A stretch of DNA of 32,608 bases from Bryobacterales bacterium (lineage in GTDB: Bacteria > Acidobacteriota > Terriglobia > Bryobacterales > Bryobacteraceae): the NCBI GenBank assembly GCA_020853155.1, contig JADYZL010000400.1:1-32608 (forward strand), written 5' to 3'. Below, in pieces: positions 23,001 to 31,454 of this stretch (positions are counted from its first letter, which is position 1; the number at the start of each line of letters is the position of its first letter). Below the pieces are notes generated by a model. That model saw only the letters and a list, made by a program, of their open reading frames with translations. It searched no databases and was not told the origin of the DNA. Both the position numbers and the translations under genes were made by a program.

Positions 23001-25097
23001 CTACTCCTCTTCCTCCTCCGCTCCTGTGCGGGCGGCCTTCGCCTTGGCGATGACCTTTTCGGCCTCGATTTGCGGCATGAAGTCGTAGTGGTCGAACTCC
23101 ATCGTGAAGGTCGCGCGGCCCTGCGTGATGGAGGTGAGCGCGTTCTGGTAGCTCAGCATCTCCGACATCGGCACGGACGCGTTGATCGTCTGCGTGTTGC
23201 CCTTGATGTCCATCCCCGCCACACGGCCCCGGCGGCTGTTCAGGTCGCCCATGATGTCGCCTGCGTACTCTTGCGGCGCATCGATCCGCACGGCCATGAT
23301 CGGTTCAAGGAGAGCCGGTTTCGCGGTGGCCATCGCCGCCTTGAACGCCTTCCTCCCCGCCAGCTTGAACGCCATTTCCGACGAATCGACGTCGTGGTAG
23401 CTGCCGTCGTAGAGGGTCACCTTGAAGTCCACCATCGGGAAGCCGGCCAGGTACCCCTGAGAAGCCGCTTCCAGCACGCCCTTTTCCACGGCCGGGATGT
23501 ACGTCTTGGGAATGGATCCGCCGAAAATCGCATTCACGAACTCGAATTCCTTGCCCCGTTCGAGCGGCTCCATCTTGATCTTGCAATCGCCGAACTGGCC
23601 GTGCCCACCGGTCTGCTTCTTGTGCCGCCCCTGTACGTCGGCGAAGCCTCGGATGGTTTCCCGGTACGGCACTTGCGGTTCCTTCAAGTTGAGGTTCACG
23701 CCGTAGCGGCGCGCGAGTTTGCTCACCACGATCTCCACGTGCTGCTGGCCGGAGCCCGCCAGCAGAAACTGCTGCGTGTGTGGATCGCGGTAAAAGCGCA
23801 GGCAGGGGTCTTCTTCGAGAATGCGCGCGATGGCGTTGCCCATCCGGTCTTCATCCTGCCGCGATACGGCTTCGATTGCGAAGGCGATCTGTGGCTCCGG
23901 CAGCTTCACCGCGGGATAAATCACCCCTGCGTTCTTTTCGCTCAACGTGTGGCCGGTAAGTGTATCTTTCAACTTCGAAACCGCGCCGATATCTCCGGCG
24001 TGCAACTCGGGCACTTCGCTGAGCGTCTTGCCGGTGAGCGAGCTCAAGTGGCTGAAGCGCTCGTCGGCGGAAGTTTCCTGGTTGAACAGATGTTGGTCGT
24101 TCTTGATGACCCCGCTCATCACCTTGAAGCAGGAAATACGCCCCGCGAACACGTCGGCCAGGGTCTTGAAGACAAACACAGCGGGCGGCTGCGCATCGCT
24201 CATGGCGCGCTCGCCCTCCACGCACTGAACGGTCATCTTGAGCGCCGGCCGCTGCGCCGGCGACGGCATGTATTCCCCCAGGATGCTCAAAACTTCGCTC
24301 GTGCCGATGTTCTGGTAGGCGGAGCCGCACAGCACGGGGAATAGCTTGCGCGCGTGGACTGCTTCCCGCAGCCCCGTCGTCAGGTTCTCCGCGCATACCG
24401 TGCCCGCCGCGAAGAACTCTTCCATCAGCTCTTCGTCGCCTTCGGCCACCATCTCTACGATGCCTTCGTGCAACTCCTCCGCGCGCGCCAGCAACTCCGC
24501 CGGAATCTCGCCCATCTTCCCGATGCCCTTGCCGTTGGGCTCGAAAAGATACGCTCTCATGCAGATGAGATCGATCACGCCGCGAAAATCCTTCTCGCTC
24601 CCGATCGGCATCTGCACCGCGACGGCTTCGCGTCCGAACACTTCGTGAAGCTGCTCCAGACGCTCGTCGAAGTTCGCGCGCTCCTTATCGAGCTTGTTCA
24701 CCAGGATGGCCGTGGGCAGGTCGAACTCCCCGGCGTATCCCATGAACTTCTCCGTCTGGGATTGCACCCCGTCCACGCCGTCCACAACCAGCAGAGCGCA
24801 ATCCGCCGCCGCCATCGCACTCTTGGCGTCGGCGTTGAACAGCGGAAAGCCCGGTGTATCGAGCAGATTGAACTTGTGGTTGTTGTACTCGACGGCGGCA
24901 AGGCCGGTTGAGATTGAGATCTTCCTCTGGATCTCCTCCTCATCGTAATCGGTGAGGGTGTTCCCTTCTTCTACCCGCGTGAGCCGGTTCGTGACGCCCG
25001 TCCCATAGAGAATTCCCGCCGTGAGGGTCGTCTTTCCACTGTTCGAGTGGCCGAGTAAGGCTACATTGCGGATGTGCTGGCTGTCGTAGACTTTCAC
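23001..25097 (-). CDS. Elongation factor G-like GTPase (EF-G2 type)
   Basis: About 698 residues from a GTG at 25097, which has AAGGGAG 10 nt upstream; a TTG at 25106 is in frame but too close to that site. The full EF-G domain set is present. The G domain has G1 GHSNSGKT (16-23), G3 DTPG and G4 NKLD. Domain IV has GRHKKQTGGHGQFGD and GSIPKTYIPAVEKG, and domain V precedes an acidic tail (EEEEE). In place of the invariant His after DTPG (DTPGH) this protein has Phe (DTPGFPLF), and G1 has SNSGK rather than the D-A-G-K of true EF-G. Both point to the EF-G2/FusA2-like paralogues, which are thought to be poor ribosome-dependent GTPases. The role is unknown; stress translation is a guess. Confidence 0.9.
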   Translation of the reverse strand: MKVYDSQHIRNVALLGHSNSGKTTLTAGILYGTGVTNRLTRVEEGNTLTDYDEEEIQRKISISTGLAAVEYNNHKFNLLDTPGFPLFNADAKSAMAAADCALLVVDGVDGVQSQTEKFMGYAGEFDLPTAILVNKLDKERANFDERLEQLHEVFGREAVAVQMPIGSEKDFRGVIDLICMRAYLFEPNGKGIGKMGEIPAELLARAEELHEGIVEMVAEGDEELMEEFFAAGTVCAENLTTGLREAVHARKLFPVLCGSAYQNIGTSEVLSILGEYMPSPAQRPALKMTVQCVEGERAMSDAQPPAVFVFKTLADVFAGRISCFKVMSGVIKNDQHLFNQETSADERFSHLSSLTGKTLSEVPELHAGDIGAVSKLKDTLTGHTLSEKNAGVIYPAVKLPEPQIAFAIEAVSRQDEDRMGNAIARILEEDPCLRFYRDPHTQQFLLAGSGQQHVEIVVSKLARRYGVNLNLKEPQVPYRETIRGFADVQGRHKKQTGGHGQFGDCKIKMEPLERGKEFEFVNAIFGGSIPKTYIPAVEKGVLEAASQGYLAGFPMVDFKVTLYDGSYHDVDSSEMAFKLAGRKAFKAAMATAKPALLEPIMAVRIDAPQEYAGDIMGDLNSRRGRVAGMDIKGNTQTINASVPMSEMLSYQNALTSITQGRATFTMEFDHYDFMPQIEAEKVIAKAKAARTGAEEEEE

Positions 25098-25347
25098 AGA
25101 TTGCAAACTCCCTTATGCGTATTCGGATGATTGTGTCAGATTTCCAAGTTGCGATCCTAACATAGTCGTAACGCACTTGCGGCTCAGGGCACAAGTGTGT
25201 TCCACTTCCTTCGCGCAGCACGCTTCCGGCATACCTTTCCGCCGCTTTCGACCGCGGTCTTGCGAGGACGTAGCGGCGGCGGGAACTTCCATTCCCAGTC
25301 ACGGATGGCCACTCTCCGGCCATAGTATCCTAAGGTAGTTCGAGCTT
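25098..25347. other. Divergent intergenic region (250 bp)
   Basis: No gene is supported here. It separates the EF-G-like gene from a glycosyltransferase. GGGCACAAGTGTG (25187-25199) resembles the palindrome in the divergent sigma-54 control region. On the minus strand, 25143-25158 reads AGGATCGCAACTTGGA, which has only part of the -24/-12 consensus. No clear sigma-70 promoter is seen for either gene. Confidence 0.4.
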
Positions 25348-26535
25348 ATGCTCATGGAGCCCTCCAGCGCAATTCCCATGCCCCAAGATCCGGCAAGAAA
25401 TCCCCTGCGCGTCCTCCAAGTGGCTTCCATGCTTCGTTCCGGGGGGGTGGAGCGCTGGTTGACGGACCTGTGTCCCGCCGGCAAGGCGGAGAACGTTTCG
25501 ATGGATATCGCCGTCGTCCATTCCGGCGATGGGCTCTTCGACCGCCGCGCGCGCGAACTGGGGATTCAGGTGCACCATTGCGCCGGATCTGACAACCCAT
25601 TGCGCTTCCTGATCAATCTCAGAAGGATTCTGCGCGACTTCGGGCCGTTTGACGCGATTCACAGCCACCTTCATGCCTATAGTGGATTTGTCGTGCTGGG
25701 CGCGTGGCTCGCGGGAGTGCCCGTGCGAGTGGTCCATTCCCACAACGTCGTCGCCAATGATTCCAAACCGCTGCCGCGGCGCCTCTATATCGGATTGGCG
25801 AGAACGTTGATCCGCCTCTTCGCAACCGCGGGCATGGGTCCCTCGATTGCATCCACGGAGGATCTGCTTGGCAAGTCCTGGCGCAAGGATCCCCGTTGGC
25901 GCGTGATGCGGTGCGGCATTAACCTCGAACCTTTCAAGAAGCCGGTCCCCGCCAACGTGGATAAGGCCGCGTTCGGAATCCCAGAAAATTCGCTGGTCTT
26001 AGGCAGCATCGGACGATTATGCGCGGAGAAGAATTCGGAGTTCCTCATCGATGTGCTCGGGGAGGCGCTGGCCGTCAATCCGCGGACGTACTTGGTGATG
26101 ATCGGCGAGGGGCCGCTGCGAACGGCACTCGAAGAGAAGGCGCGCGCGATGGGAATCGGTGATCATTTGAAACTGGCCGGAACCCGGTCTGACATCGCGG
26201 ATTTGCTGAGGGGGGTATTCGATGTGTTCGTCTTCCCCTCGCCGCCTCCGCCGAGGGGGAACGAAGCACTGCCCATCGCGGTGGTCGAGGCGCAAGCCGC
26301 CGGCGTCCCCGCAGTGATCGGCGACGGCGTCACCACGGAGGCGATTGTGACGCCCCGGCTGGTGGCGCAGGTCTCCGCCGATGCGGGGCCGCGGATGTGG
26401 GCGGATGCCGCCATCGCTCAATCGAAACTGGTTAGCGCGGAGAATCGGCGGCTGGCGCTCGCGGAGTTGGAGAATTCGGAGTTCAATTGCGTCCAGAATG
26501 TGAAGCTTCTGGCCCAGATCTACCGGAATCGCTGA
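25348..26535 (+). CDS. GT-B glycosyltransferase (family 4-like)
   Basis: The protein has 395 residues from the ATG at 25348, with a second in-frame ATG at 25354. It has the two Rossmann-like halves of GT-B enzymes. The N-terminal half is LRVLQVASMLRSGGVERWLTDL with IHSHLHAYSGFVVLGAWLAGVPVRVVHSHN. The C-terminal half is LVLGSIGRLCAEKNSEFLIDVL, YLVMIGEGPLRTALE and the donor-binding E-x7-E motif EALPIAVVEAQAAGVPAV. It probably builds cell-surface polysaccharide in the cytoplasm using a nucleotide sugar. A palindrome follows its stop. The gene is the first of several surface- or sugar-related genes on this strand. Confidence 0.92.
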   Translation: MLMEPSSAIPMPQDPARNPLRVLQVASMLRSGGVERWLTDLCPAGKAENVSMDIAVVHSGDGLFDRRARELGIQVHHCAGSDNPLRFLINLRRILRDFGPFDAIHSHLHAYSGFVVLGAWLAGVPVRVVHSHNVVANDSKPLPRRLYIGLARTLIRLFATAGMGPSIASTEDLLGKSWRKDPRWRVMRCGINLEPFKKPVPANVDKAAFGIPENSLVLGSIGRLCAEKNSEFLIDVLGEALAVNPRTYLVMIGEGPLRTALEEKARAMGIGDHLKLAGTRSDIADLLRGVFDVFVFPSPPPPRGNEALPIAVVEAQAAGVPAVIGDGVTTEAIVTPRLVAQVSADAGPRMWADAAIAQSKLVSAENRRLALAELENSEFNCVQNVKLLAQIYRNR

Positions 26536-26542
26536 TCCTTTC

Positions 26543-26558
26543 GAGGAGCCGGCTCCTC
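26543..26558 (+). terminator. Short palindrome after the glycosyltransferase gene
   Basis: GAGGAGCCGGCTCCTC is a perfect 16-bp palindrome 7 bp beyond the stop. Only a short pyrimidine run follows (TTCCC), so it is a weak terminator at best. Confidence 0.4.
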
Positions 26559-26677
26559 TTCCCAACCGAGGCATCGGGCAATTCCCTTTACCGCCGTGCG
26601 CGTCCAAATCCCGCGAATCCTCCACATGCGCGAAACTGAAGGAGGGTAGCCCGCTCGACGGCGGCCCCGTACTCTCC

Positions 26678-27445
26678 ATGACAACTGCTGAACTCCAAGA
26701 AAAAATCGCGGAAATTGGGCCGTGGTTTTATTCCTTTTCCTTGCCCGGCGGCGTTTCCACGGAATCGAAAATCCCGCTCGAAGTCCAGGCCATTTTTGAG
26801 ACGCGCCGGCGGATGATGGAATCCGCGCTGCGGGAGCACTTTGGGCCAAGGCTCTCCACCGCGCGGGCGGTGGACGTCGGATGCCACGAAGGGTACTACG
26901 CCCTTGCGCTGCGAAACATGGGGGTCGCCGAGGTGCTCGGCATCGATTACCGCGAAGAGAACCTGCGCCGCGCGCGCTTCGTCGCCGAGCAGCAGCAGGT
27001 TTCCGCGCTTCGCTATTTGCAGGCCGATGTGGAGGAGTTGAATCCGGCTTCGCTTGGCACGTTCGATCTCACGCTCTGTTTCGGTCTGCTTTACCATCTG
27101 GAGAATCCCATGCGCGTCCTGCGCCGCCTCCACGCGCTCACCGGGGAAATGCTGCTCCTCGAAACGCAGGTGGTGGCGGAAGTGGAAGGCGCGGCCGAGT
27201 GGGGTAGCCGCGAATGGACCCGGCCGTTCCAAGGCATCCTGGCCGTGATCGATGAGACGGGCGAGTACGCGCAGGGCAATCAGGAAACGGGCTCCACCCC
27301 GGTGGTCACTTGCCCATCTCCCAAGGCGCTGCGTTTTCTGTTGCACGCGGCGGGCTTCCGCGATGTGACGTTTCTTGATCCGCCCCTCGGTGCGTATGAG
27401 CAGTTGGAGCGCCGCCAGCGCGTGATCGTGAAAGCGCTGCGCTAG
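26678..27445 (+). CDS. SAM-dependent methyltransferase (CmoB-like fold)
   Basis: The protein has 255 residues from the ATG at 26678; a stop codon 30 nt upstream in frame excludes an earlier start. Motif I is ARAVDVGCHEGYYALAL, motif II VLGIDYREENLRRAR, then YLQADVEEL and the signature FDLTLCFGLLYHLENPMRVLRRLHALTGEMLLLET, which is close to the CmoB/DUF1698 group. The tail (ALRFLLHAAGFRDVTFLD) is typical of this fold. The N-terminal segment FYSFSLPGGVSTE resembles methyltransferases of small-molecule or glycan pathways. The substrate cannot be stated. The gap before it carries an isolated GAAGGAGGG too far upstream (about 32 nt) to serve this start. Confidence 0.85.
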   Translation: MTTAELQEKIAEIGPWFYSFSLPGGVSTESKIPLEVQAIFETRRRMMESALREHFGPRLSTARAVDVGCHEGYYALALRNMGVAEVLGIDYREENLRRARFVAEQQQVSALRYLQADVEELNPASLGTFDLTLCFGLLYHLENPMRVLRRLHALTGEMLLLETQVVAEVEGAAEWGSREWTRPFQGILAVIDETGEYAQGNQETGSTPVVTCPSPKALRFLLHAAGFRDVTFLDPPLGAYEQLERRQRVIVKALR

Positions 27446-27544
27446 ACGCCGGAATCTCTCCGGGGCCGCCGGGAGCCGCGAACGCGAGTCGAATCCATGC
27501 ACCTCCGTATGCATCGCAAGGCAGCCTTTCCCAAAGGAATCCGC

Positions 27545-29197
27545 ATGCCCTGGCTGCTTCTTCGTCTTCCCGCGGCATCGATCCTGCTTCTGTGGATGCT
27601 CTGGCCCGCGGCAACCGCCGCGCAAAGCGTCTGCCCCCCAGCCGCGGAAGCGTCGGCCTGCATCCAGGCCGCGCTGGACCGTTTATCGCCGGGCGAGGCG
27701 CTGCGCCTTGAAGCCGGGGATTACGGCATCGACAAACCCTTGCAGTTCACCCGCGCAGGCATCTCCCTCGAAGGCGTGGGCGACGCCACGCGGCTCTATC
27801 GCGTAGCCGAGGTGGCAGGCGGCGAAGGCAGCCTCAACCTCCGTGGAACCCGCCAGGCGCTTCGGCATTTCCGCTTCGATGGCGGCATCACCGAACCACG
27901 CCGCATTCCCTACGTTGATCCTCGGGGCGGTCCCTCCGTTTTCGGCGCGCCCATTTACGGAGACCCGATGCACGCCGATCTTCTGGCCAACACCTCCATC
28001 ACCATCCACCGCGAGGCAAGCGGCGTGCTCATGGAGGGCGTCACGATCGAACACACCGGCGGGTACGCCATTCTCGTGGACGCCCGCTACGGAGACATCC
28101 GCGACGTCACCATCCGCAAATGCACGCTCCGCAACAACCGTCCGCATCTCTTCGGCGCGCCGGCTGGCGCGGCGCATCCGGCCGATATCCGCTACGGTGC
28201 ATGGACGGGCGGCATCCACTACCAGAACGACGGCCGGGACCTCGATTTCGCCCGCTTCGCCTTGCGTGGCCTGCTAATCGAAGACTGCGACTTCGAACGC
28301 ATCGACGGACATGCGATCTGGGGCCACGGCTACGGTTTTCAAACGCTCAACGAAGACATCACCGTGCGGGGGAATCGCTTTGAAGACATCGGTCTCGATG
28401 CGGTGCAAATCGGCAATACGCGACGCGCGCTCGTGGCCGCGAACCGGATGCACCGGATCGGCTACATCACAGAGACAGACCGGGATTCGCCCCGCCCCGC
28501 CTGGTATCCGGGAATCCGTGAAGGCATGGCGGACAACATCTCGCCCGTCGGTATCGATTCCACCGGGCTCGTGATCGATTCGGTCTACCGGGATAACACC
28601 CTCGTCAGCGTGAATGGCACGGCCATCGACCTCGACGGTTTCACCGAAGGGGCAGTGCTCCGCAATGCGATCCGCATTCCCGGCCGGGCGGACGCCTACC
28701 ACATGGTGCTGGACCGCGTGGCGGAGTTCGGCCCTTACACTGGCGGCGATGGCGCCCACGCGCCGGGCAATCTCACCAAGGGCATCAATCTCAGCAACAG
28801 CTCCGCGAATGTCCCCACGCGCCACGTCCGCATTGCGGAGAACCGCCTCTTCAATCTGGGCGGTTACGCGATGCTCCTCATGGATAGCCGGGAGTCCATC
28901 GTCGAGCGTAACGAGATCCGCCATTCGAGCATCGTGAACGGGCCCATCGTGCTCGCGAACACCTTGCGTGAGCCCAGAGCGCAGCATAGTTCCTCGAACA
29001 ACATCGTCCGCGACAATCGCATCTACTTCCCCTGGGACGCCAGTTGCATCACGGAAGGGGACAATATCGGCGCGGGCGATCGTCCGGTAGCGGGTCCGAA
29101 TTACGTCTACGGCAACACCTGCAACGGAAAGTTCGGCGAACTGGCGGTGGGCCGCGAGAGCCACACCTTGAACGGGCCACCCCCCGCGAAGCCGTAG
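27545..29197 (+). CDS. Secreted right-handed beta-helix protein
   Basis: About 550 residues from the ATG at 27545 (AAAGGA 6 nt upstream); an ATG at 27497 would place 16 charged residues before the signal peptide and is less likely. The signal peptide is MPWLLLRLPAASILLLWMLW and cleavage is expected after PAATAAQS. The mature protein follows the pectate-lyase-like parallel beta-helix pattern, with successive coils such as GVLMEGVTIEHTGGYAILVD, IRDVTIRKCTLRNNR, GLLIEDCDFERIDGHAIWG, ITVRGNRFEDIGLDAVQIGN and HVRIAENRLFNLGGYAMLLMD. Such proteins bind or cleave polysaccharide; no lyase or hydrolase catalytic residues can be named. It may process a surface or environmental glycan. Confidence 0.85.
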   Translation: MPWLLLRLPAASILLLWMLWPAATAAQSVCPPAAEASACIQAALDRLSPGEALRLEAGDYGIDKPLQFTRAGISLEGVGDATRLYRVAEVAGGEGSLNLRGTRQALRHFRFDGGITEPRRIPYVDPRGGPSVFGAPIYGDPMHADLLANTSITIHREASGVLMEGVTIEHTGGYAILVDARYGDIRDVTIRKCTLRNNRPHLFGAPAGAAHPADIRYGAWTGGIHYQNDGRDLDFARFALRGLLIEDCDFERIDGHAIWGHGYGFQTLNEDITVRGNRFEDIGLDAVQIGNTRRALVAANRMHRIGYITETDRDSPRPAWYPGIREGMADNISPVGIDSTGLVIDSVYRDNTLVSVNGTAIDLDGFTEGAVLRNAIRIPGRADAYHMVLDRVAEFGPYTGGDGAHAPGNLTKGINLSNSSANVPTRHVRIAENRLFNLGGYAMLLMDSRESIVERNEIRHSSIVNGPIVLANTLREPRAQHSSSNNIVRDNRIYFPWDASCITEGDNIGAGDRPVAGPNYVYGNTCNGKFGELAVGRESHTLNGPPPAKP

Positions 29198-29241
29198 CAA
29201 CCAGCATCCGCAATCCGCACTCTCCGCGTGCGTGCATGTTC

Positions 29242-29260
29242 CATGGTTAGACTAACTATG
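29242..29260. promoter_or_regulatory. Operator-like 19-bp imperfect palindrome
   Basis: CATGGTTAG-A-CTAACTATG: 8 of 9 positions in the two arms are complementary around a single central base. It lies 40 bp upstream of the alpha/beta hydrolase start. The size fits a dimeric repressor such as TetR or GntR type, but no regulator gene is adjacent. Confidence 0.45.
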
Positions 29261-29300
29261 TGCTCTCGCGCTTCAACCGCGGCAGCGCTCCTGTCTTGCC

Positions 29301-30248
29301 ATGTCTATTTCGAAAGAAGCTCTACGCGTCCTTGACTACTTCTCCAAGCGCAGAACCGTGCCGCTTGACGATCTGACGGTGGAGGAGGCGCGCGCGCAAT
29401 CGAGCGAGACCGCGAAGCTGAATGGAGAGCCGCAACCGGTAGCCCGCTGGGAAGATCGTACCGTGCCCGGCCCGGCGGGCGAGATCCTCGTCCGGATCTA
29501 TTGGCCGCGCCCGCTTCGCGAGGAGGAGCGGATCCCGGTCACCCTGTTCCTCCACGGTGGAGGGTGGGTGCTGGGCAACGTCTCCACGTACGACACTCAT
29601 TGCCGCCGCCTCACGAACGCCGCCCAGTGCATTGTGGTCTTCGTCGAGTATCGCCTCGCGCCGGAGCACCCGTTTCCCGCCGCCGTGGATGATGCCTACG
29701 CTGTGCTCCGTTGGCTCAAGGAGAATGCGCCCCATCTTGGCGGAGACCGGCGCAAGATCGCGGTGGCGGGCGATAGCGCGGGCGGTAACTTAGGCGCGGT
29801 GCTCTGCCTCAAATCCCGCGACCTCAACGGACCGCCTATCTGCGCCCAAGCCCTCATTTACCCGGTAACGGACCATTGGGATGCCGGCTTCCTCAGCTAC
29901 AGTGAGAACGCGGAAAACTACGGCCTCACCCGCGACATGATGAAGTGGTTCTGGGCGCGCTACCTGGGCACAGAGGGAGACCGCCGTCATCCGTATGCGG
30001 CGCCGCTCCGTGCCGGCTTCGTCGCGAACCTGCCACCCACCCTGGTGATCACCGCCGGCTACGATCCCCTGCGCGATGAGGCCCTCGCCTATGCGGACCG
30101 CCTCGAAGAAGCGGGCAACATCGTCCAGCGTAAGCACTACGAAGGCCAGATCCACGGCTTTTTCGGCTATTCCACCATGACGCCGGATGCCGATGACGCC
30201 ATGCAAACCGTGGCGGCGTTTCTTAACCGGGTATGGAAGGTGCTCTAG
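29301..30248 (+). CDS. Alpha/beta hydrolase (HSL/esterase family IV type)
   Basis: The protein has 315 residues from the ATG at 29301; no strong ribosome-binding site precedes it. The oxyanion-hole motif HGGGW is at residues 85-89, the nucleophile Ser159 in GDSAGGN, the acid Asp255 in YDPLRDE and the catalytic His285 in QIHGFF, so the full triad is present. Length and motif order fit the hormone-sensitive-lipase-like esterases, which cleave short-chain carboxylic esters. No signal peptide is seen, so it is cytoplasmic. It probably shares a strand-wise unit with manA, 63 bp downstream. An operator-like palindrome lies in its upstream region. Confidence 0.92.
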   Translation: MSISKEALRVLDYFSKRRTVPLDDLTVEEARAQSSETAKLNGEPQPVARWEDRTVPGPAGEILVRIYWPRPLREEERIPVTLFLHGGGWVLGNVSTYDTHCRRLTNAAQCIVVFVEYRLAPEHPFPAAVDDAYAVLRWLKENAPHLGGDRRKIAVAGDSAGGNLGAVLCLKSRDLNGPPICAQALIYPVTDHWDAGFLSYSENAENYGLTRDMMKWFWARYLGTEGDRRHPYAAPLRAGFVANLPPTLVITAGYDPLRDEALAYADRLEEAGNIVQRKHYEGQIHGFFGYSTMTPDADDAMQTVAAFLNRVWKVL

Positions 30249-30311
30249 AGGATTCTGCCGCGCCGCGGCCATGGGCGCGCCGGCTTGAAAGGGAAGGGAG
30301 TTGAGGAGCAA

Positions 30312-31424
30312 ATGCTGTTGCTGGAAGGCCGCGTGCAGCACTACGAATGGGGTGGCTATGCGTTCATCCCCGCGCTCTTGGGGCGTAGGGGCAAGGCGCG
30401 CAAACCGCATGCGGAATACTGGCTGGGTTCCCATCCGAACGGCTCCGCCATCGCGCGCGGCGAGGGCGGGCGCGTGCCCCTCATTGAAATCGCTCCGGAC
30501 CTGCCCTATCTGCTCAAGGTGCTCGATGCCCGCCAGATGCTGAGCATTCAGACGCATCCGAACCGGGCGCAGGCCCGGCGCGGCTTCGCGGCGGAGAACG
30601 CAGCCGGCATTCCGCTCAATGCCCCCACCCGCAATTACAAGGACGCGAATCATAAGCCGGAGGTCCACGTCGCGCTCACGCCCTTCTGGATGCTAAACGG
30701 CTTTCGGCCATGGCCGCAAATCGTGGAGATTCTCGACGCGGTTCCGGAATTCCGCCCGCTGCGGAGTGCGAAGTCGTTGCGGGCGCTCGTGCGCCGGATT
30801 CTCACCCTTCCGGAACCCACCCGCATTCTGGAGCCCCTGCTCGCGCGGCTGCGGAGCGAAGGCGCCGTCTCCCGGCAAGACCCCGGCTATTGGGTGCTCC
30901 GCGCCGCGGAAACCTTCCCAAGCGCCGCCCAGGACCGGGGAATATTCTTTCTCTATCTGCTCAATCTGGTTGCGCTTCAGCCCGGCCAGGGGACCTACCA
31001 GCCGGCGGGCGTGCTGCATGCCTATCTCGAAGGCAGCACCGTTGAGCTGATGGCCAACTCCGACAACGTCCTCCGCGCCGGGCTCACCTCGAAGCACGTG
31101 GATACCCGCGAATTGCTCCGCACCATTTCCTACGCCGGTGAAGCGCCCCCTATCCTCAAGGGCGAACCCGCCGGCCGCGGCATTCGTGTCTACCGCACGC
31201 CGTCCACGGAGTTCGAGCTCACCCGCATCCACCTCTCCGTCGCGTCCACACGCCGCCGCGTGGCTCTGGGGCCGGTAATCCTGCTGCTCACGGAGGGCGA
31301 AGCACGCATCGGCGGCATCCCCCTGCATCGCGGCCAGGCGGTCTTCGCGCGCGATGAGGCGTACGCCATTGAGGCCGGGCCGTCGAAGGTGGAGATCTTT
31401 CAGGCGAGCGTCCCCGCGCGTTGA
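30312..31424 (+). CDS. manA: Mannose-6-phosphate isomerase, class I
   Basis: The enzyme interconverts mannose-6-phosphate and fructose-6-phosphate, feeding GDP-mannose and cell-surface glycan synthesis. It has 370 residues from the ATG at 30312, with GAGGAG 4 nt upstream; a start at 30285 in frame is less well supported. Zinc ligands are recognisable: Gln80 and His82 in SIQTHPN, Glu117 in NHKPEVHVAL and His236 in GVLHAYLEG. The family strings QHYEWGG, AEYWLGSHP and STVELMANSDNVLRAGLTSKHVD are present. Domain order and length match the class I enzyme. It fits with the nearby glycosyltransferase genes. Confidence 0.96.
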   Translation: MLLLEGRVQHYEWGGYAFIPALLGRRGKARKPHAEYWLGSHPNGSAIARGEGGRVPLIEIAPDLPYLLKVLDARQMLSIQTHPNRAQARRGFAAENAAGIPLNAPTRNYKDANHKPEVHVALTPFWMLNGFRPWPQIVEILDAVPEFRPLRSAKSLRALVRRILTLPEPTRILEPLLARLRSEGAVSRQDPGYWVLRAAETFPSAAQDRGIFFLYLLNLVALQPGQGTYQPAGVLHAYLEGSTVELMANSDNVLRAGLTSKHVDTRELLRTISYAGEAPPILKGEPAGRGIRVYRTPSTEFELTRIHLSVASTRRRVALGPVILLLTEGEARIGGIPLHRGQAVFARDEAYAIEAGPSKVEIFQASVPAR

Positions 31425-31454
31425 TCGCGGGCAGACCCCCTCCCGCCAGGCCTG

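Noticed and set aside
23070..24344. Plus-strand open frame (424 codons) opposite the EF-G-like gene
   Set aside because: Antisense shadow; composition is His/Arg-rich without motifs.
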